Of a stretch of 64,000 nt of DNA, positions 60,838 through 64,000 are shown piece by piece (position 1 is the stretch's first letter; every line of letters starts with the position of its first letter). The stretch is taken from NCBI GenBank assembly GCA_027482185.1, contig JAIXWF010000013.1, positions 558,001-622,000 of the forward strand, read 5' to 3'. Position numbers and translations under genes: made by a program. Source of the stretch: Opitutaceae bacterium (lineage in GTDB: Bacteria > Verrucomicrobiota > Verrucomicrobiia > Opitutales > Opitutaceae). The notes beneath the pieces are model-generated. The model ran no database searches. It was given only the letters and a program-made list of their open reading frames with translations, and had not been told where the DNA came from.

Positions 60838-62307
60838 TTACGCCGACTGGCCTTGGCGGGACGGCATCGGCGCCGTGGTGTCGCCTTTTTCGTAATCGGC
60901 GAGCAGCGAGAAACGGAAGGTCGTGCCTTCGCCCGGCTTGCTGTCGACGGAGATGGAGCCGCCCATGAGTTCGCAGAGGCGCTTGGAAATGATGAGGCCG
61001 AGGCCGGTGCCGCTGCGGCGGCGCTCCATCGAGCTGTCGACCTGGCTGAACGGCTTGAAGAGCTTGCCGATCTTGTCGGCCGGAATGCCGATGCCGGTGT
61101 CGGTAACGGCGAAGAAGAGACGCAGGGCGCGGCGCGATTCGCGTTGGCTGACGGGCTCGCCGCGCATGCACGAAACGTGGATCGTGATGCTGCCGCGTTC
61201 GGTGAACTTGAGCGCGTTGCCGATCAGGTTGGTCAGGATCTGGCGCAGGCGGGATTCGTCGCTGTTCACGATCGCGGGCACATCGGAGTCGATGTTGGCC
61301 ACGAGATTGAGGGCGGCGGCGCGCGCGCGGGGCTGGAAGAAGGCGATCACTTCCTCGATGGCGCGGTGGAGGCCGAACGGGGCGGACTCGATCTCGATCT
61401 TGCCGGCCTCGATCTTCGAAAGGTCCAGGATGTCGGCGATGAGTTTCTCGAGGGCCTGGCCGCTCGATTTGATGATGGCGACCTGCTCGCGCTGTTCGGG
61501 GGAGAGCGGGGAATCGGCGAGGATCTGCGCGAAACCGATGACGCCGTTGATCGGCGTGCGGATCTCGTGGCTGACGATGGCGAGGAATTCGCTCTTCGCG
61601 CGGTCGGCGGCCTCGGCGGCTTCCTTGGCATGGAGCAGGGCGGCCTCGGCCTCTTTGCGGAGGGTGATGTCGTGGCCGACGGCCTGGAACTCGAGGGTGT
61701 TGCCGGCGTCGTCTTTGATCGGGCGCTGCGTCCACATCAGCCAGCGGCGCTGGTTGTTCGCAAGGTCGAGTTCGCGTTCGAAGGTGTAGGGCTGGTCGGC
61801 GATCGCGGCGCCCTGGACAAAGAGCGGGAACAGCTGGCCGGTGAGTTCGTTGCGCTTGCGGCCGAAGGCCTCGGCGTAGGCGCTGTTGACGAAGGTCAGG
61901 GTGCCGTCGAGGCGGTACCGGCAGATCAAGTCGACCTGGTCCTCGACGATACCGCGGTAGCTGGCTTCGGTTTTCTGCAGGGCCTGGGCCATGCGCTCGA
62001 TGTTGCGGGCGAGGCCGATGATCTCGTCGTGGTCGGGCTCGGCGGAACCGCCTTCCTGCGCGGATTGCGGGACGGCGATGCGCAGCGTCTTGAGGCGCTG
62101 CATCGTGGTGCGGTCCCAGACGTAGCCGGCTAGCACGAGCAGCACGCACCCGATGATCGCCAGCGTCATCACGTAATACGTGTCGCCGAGGCGTTCGCGC
62201 AATTCGTCGTCGGTTACCACTTTGACGACCACCGCGATGAGGGCAGCGACCAGGCTGGAAGCCAGCGCGAGGATGAAGAACGTCTTGCGGGTCTGGTTCT
62301 CTGCCAT
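60838..62307 (-). CDS. PAS-domain sensor histidine kinase
   Basis: A 489-residue membrane kinase. Two transmembrane helices (about 9-28 and 44-63) enclose a short periplasmic loop of about 15 residues. A PAS domain with a PAC tail spans about 113-225 (SYRGIVEDQVDLICRYRLDG). The HisKA domain has H247 (SHEIRTPINGVIGF), and the ATPase domain has NLIGNALKFT and DTGIGIPADKIGKLF. The small loop suggests that the stimulus is sensed by the PAS domain or the membrane. No receiver or output gene is adjacent except the truncated receiver at the window end, 1.5 kb away. ATG 62307 is chosen over 62322. Confidence 0.92.
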   Translation of the reverse strand: MAENQTRKTFFILALASSLVAALIAVVVKVVTDDELRERLGDTYYVMTLAIIGCVLLVLAGYVWDRTTMQRLKTLRIAVPQSAQEGGSAEPDHDEIIGLARNIERMAQALQKTEASYRGIVEDQVDLICRYRLDGTLTFVNSAYAEAFGRKRNELTGQLFPLFVQGAAIADQPYTFERELDLANNQRRWLMWTQRPIKDDAGNTLEFQAVGHDITLRKEAEAALLHAKEAAEAADRAKSEFLAIVSHEIRTPINGVIGFAQILADSPLSPEQREQVAIIKSSGQALEKLIADILDLSKIEAGKIEIESAPFGLHRAIEEVIAFFQPRARAAALNLVANIDSDVPAIVNSDESRLRQILTNLIGNALKFTERGSITIHVSCMRGEPVSQRESRRALRLFFAVTDTGIGIPADKIGKLFKPFSQVDSSMERRRSGTGLGLIISKRLCELMGGSISVDSKPGEGTTFRFSLLADYEKGDTTAPMPSRQGQSA

Positions 62308-62375
62308 GTCCGCGCCGAGCAAGGCGGGCCCCGGTGGCGAAGTCTAATGAAAAATGGTCGCGTCCGGCCGGAGTC

Positions 62376-63728
62376 CTAGGCCTCCGGCTTCAGGGAGGAC
62401 AACGGCGGCAGGCGCCGCAGACCCGGTACGGCCCGCGCGACCGCGACGGTGACGGCGATGGTTCCCAGCCCGCCCCAGACGACCGCGCCGACCGGGCCGA
62501 CGAGGGCCGACATCAAGCCGGCCCGCAGCGCGCCGATCTCGTTGGAGGATCCGATGAAGATCTGGTTCACGGCGGTGACCCGCCCGCGGAGGGAGTCGGG
62601 CGTGAGCAGTTGCACGAGGGATTGGCGCACGACGACGCTGACGTTGTCGAAGGCCCCGGTGAAAAACAGCGCCGCGAGCGACAGCCAGAACGACGTCGAC
62701 AAGCCGAAGACGACAACGGCCGCGCCGAAGCCGGCGACGGACCAAAGCAGCGTGAGCCCGGGCCGGGCCAGCGGGGCGCGGTGTGCCAGCCACATCGCCA
62801 TGGCGAAGGCGCCCATCGAAGGCGCGGCGCGGAGCCAGCCGAAACCCACGGGGCCGACGTGCAGAATCCGGTCGGCGTAGATCGGGATGAGCGCCATGGC
62901 GCCGCCGAGCAGCACGGCGAACAGATCGAGCGAACTGGCGCCGAGAATGACCTTTTTGCGCCAGATGAATTCGGCGCCGGCGAGAACCTCGCGCCAGGAG
63001 CGGCGGCCCGGGGCGGCCGGGGTGGGGGCCTGGAAATAGACGACGCGGCGGAGCGCGAGCAGGAACCAGATTTCGAGGCCGGCGCCGAGGGCGTAGACGG
63101 CCGGGACGCCGGCGGCGGCGATAAGAAATCCGCTCAGCGCCGGGCCGGCCACGGTGGCGATTTCGAAGGCGCTCGTGTTCCACGTGATCGCGTTGCCGAG
63201 CAACGGGGCCGGGACAAGCAGCGGGGTGATGCTCGAACGGGCGGGCCAGATGAGAATCCGGGCGCAGGCGTGGAGCAGGAGCAGCAGGTAGACGAGCGGC
63301 AGGGCCGGCGTGTCGAACCGCAGGGCGGCGGTGTCTCCGTGCTGTTCGAAGATGCCGGCGGCGGCGGCCAGGCCGGCGTTGGCGGCGCGGAGCACGGGCC
63401 AGTCGGGCACGGCGGTGTGGAACCACGACACGGCTGCCAGGAGAACATTTATGCTGGCGACGACGGCGGTGCCGGCGGCGATGAGGCGGCGGCGATCGTG
63501 GCGGTCGGCGATGGCGCCGGCGGGCAACGACAAGGCAAGGAGCGGCAGGACGTTGACGAGGCCGACGAGGCCCAGCGCGGTTGCGGAGCCGGTCCACTGG
63601 TAGACCTGCCACGTGGCCACGGCGGTGACGGCCTGGCGGCCGATGAGCGCGAAGAAACTCCCGACGAGATAGTCGCGGTAGGTGCGGACCCGGAGGGCGG
63701 CGTACGGATCGTGCGGCGGCGCGGACAT
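62376..63728 (-). CDS. MFS transporter, EntS/MFS_3-like exporter
   Basis: A 450-residue polytopic protein of the major facilitator superfamily. Between helices 2 and 3 is the loop GAIADRHDRRR (motif A), and the opening YRDYLVGSFFALIGRQAVTA is typical of the MFS_3/EntS group, which exports enterobactin and related small molecules. The substrate is unknown here, with no siderophore or resistance genes nearby. A central loop carries an amphipathic region around 240-260 (TPAAPGRRSWREVLAG). It stands alone on the minus strand. Confidence 0.88.
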   Translation of the reverse strand: MSAPPHDPYAALRVRTYRDYLVGSFFALIGRQAVTAVATWQVYQWTGSATALGLVGLVNVLPLLALSLPAGAIADRHDRRRLIAAGTAVVASINVLLAAVSWFHTAVPDWPVLRAANAGLAAAAGIFEQHGDTAALRFDTPALPLVYLLLLLHACARILIWPARSSITPLLVPAPLLGNAITWNTSAFEIATVAGPALSGFLIAAAGVPAVYALGAGLEIWFLLALRRVVYFQAPTPAAPGRRSWREVLAGAEFIWRKKVILGASSLDLFAVLLGGAMALIPIYADRILHVGPVGFGWLRAAPSMGAFAMAMWLAHRAPLARPGLTLLWSVAGFGAAVVVFGLSTSFWLSLAALFFTGAFDNVSVVVRQSLVQLLTPDSLRGRVTAVNQIFIGSSNEIGALRAGLMSALVGPVGAVVWGGLGTIAVTVAVARAVPGLRRLPPLSSLKPEA

Positions 63729-63783
63729 CGGCGGCGCAGGGACTCAGAAACCCCCGCGGCTGGCGAGCGGCAACTCGCGGGTT

Positions 63784-64000
63784 TCAGGCGCCGGCGGCGA
63801 GACTGGCGAGCAGCGTGTCGCGGGAGAACGGCTTGCGGAGCACGGCCACGTTCCCGAGTCCGCGGAGGCGGGCGAAGACGTCCTGCTCGCTGAAACCGCT
63901 CATCACGAAAATCCGGGCGGAGGGATCGATGGCCCGGATCGCGCGGGCGGCCTCGGCGCCGTCGATTCCCGGCATGGTGAGATCGAGCAGAATCGCGGCG
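63784..64000 (-). CDS. Response regulator receiver domain, C-terminal part (cut by window edge)
   Basis: The frame enters the window at 64000 and stops at 63784. The 72 visible residues contain the phospho-acceptor region LLDLTMPGIDGAEAARAIR, the conserved T/S in VMSGFSEQ and the K in VLRKPFSRDTLL, and end directly after the receiver. It is therefore either a CheY-like protein or, more likely given the short tail, the C-terminal receiver of a hybrid kinase that lies beyond the window. Confidence 0.85.
   Translation of the reverse strand, partial: AAILLDLTMPGIDGAEAARAIRAIDPSARIFVMSGFSEQDVFARLRGLGNVAVLRKPFSRDTLLASLAAGA

Overview
This is a GC-rich bacterial chromosome segment with densely packed genes, many in short operons with 4-base ATGA stop/start overlaps. 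The combination of an exosortase fused to an EpsI domain, LpxI, OpgG/OpgH, FabV, a Wza/Wzc exopolysaccharide locus and many short intergenic repeats suggests a Gram-negative member of the Verrucomicrobiota, probably Opitutales/Opitutaceae. No rRNA, tRNA, CRISPR array, prophage or insertion sequence was seen. The assignment rests on gene content only.

Layout. 1-6.3 kb: a truncated methyltransferase-like gene, a lipase-maturation-factor-like membrane protein, an orphan THI5/SsuA-like binding protein, a receiver-histidine kinase hybrid and a D-tagatose/psicose 3-epimerase-like enzyme. 6.4-12.8 kb: the most distinctive block, a phosphonate pathway (AEP cytidylyltransferase, AEP transaminase, PEP mutase fused to a second nucleotidyltransferase, phosphonopyruvate decarboxylase) ending in a convergent CDP-alcohol phosphotransferase. 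Together these could make 2-aminoethylphosphonate, activate it as CDP-AEP and transfer it to a lipid or glycan. 13.2-17.2 kb: two Tat-exported proteins (an FAD oxidoreductase and a PhoD-like phosphatase). 17.4-21.7 kb: YchJ-like protein, Dtd, FabV, and an ECF sigma/anti-sigma pair. 21.9-25.1 kb: TPR protein, exosortase-EpsI and a 30-residue membrane peptide. 25.2-33.6 kb: redoxin, a DapF-like protein with both catalytic cysteines replaced by serine, a DUF4336 protein, a large conserved protein of unknown function, SppA, SufT, Dus and a DUF151 nuclease.

33.8-39.8 kb: LpxI and an exopolysaccharide operon (FecR, beta-barrel, Wza-like, Wzc-like tyrosine kinase). 39.9-45.2 kb: LeuS, diverging from an HtrA-type protease that overlaps a catalytically dead paralogue. 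45.4-47.1 kb: ECF sigma, secreted protein and zinc-finger anti-sigma. 47.2-53.1 kb: riboflavin synthase, uracil-DNA glycosylase, and periplasmic glucan genes opgG and opgH with an unknown membrane protein between them. 53.1-57.0 kb: Hpt protein and a GspE/PilB-type ATPase transcribed behind a receiver-kinase hybrid and a CheY-like regulator. 57.2-60.7 kb: DUF2911 protein, then metK-ahcY of the methyl cycle. 60.8-64.0 kb: PAS histidine kinase, MFS exporter and a truncated receiver domain.

The intergenic DNA carries several unrelated families of short inverted or tandem repeats. One ~150-bp family occurs at least twice at 83% identity (hand count), with a third diverged copy, and abuts or overlaps gene stop codons. 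Cell-envelope functions dominate the window: phosphonolipid, glucan, exopolysaccharide, lipid A, envelope proteases and pilus/secretion.
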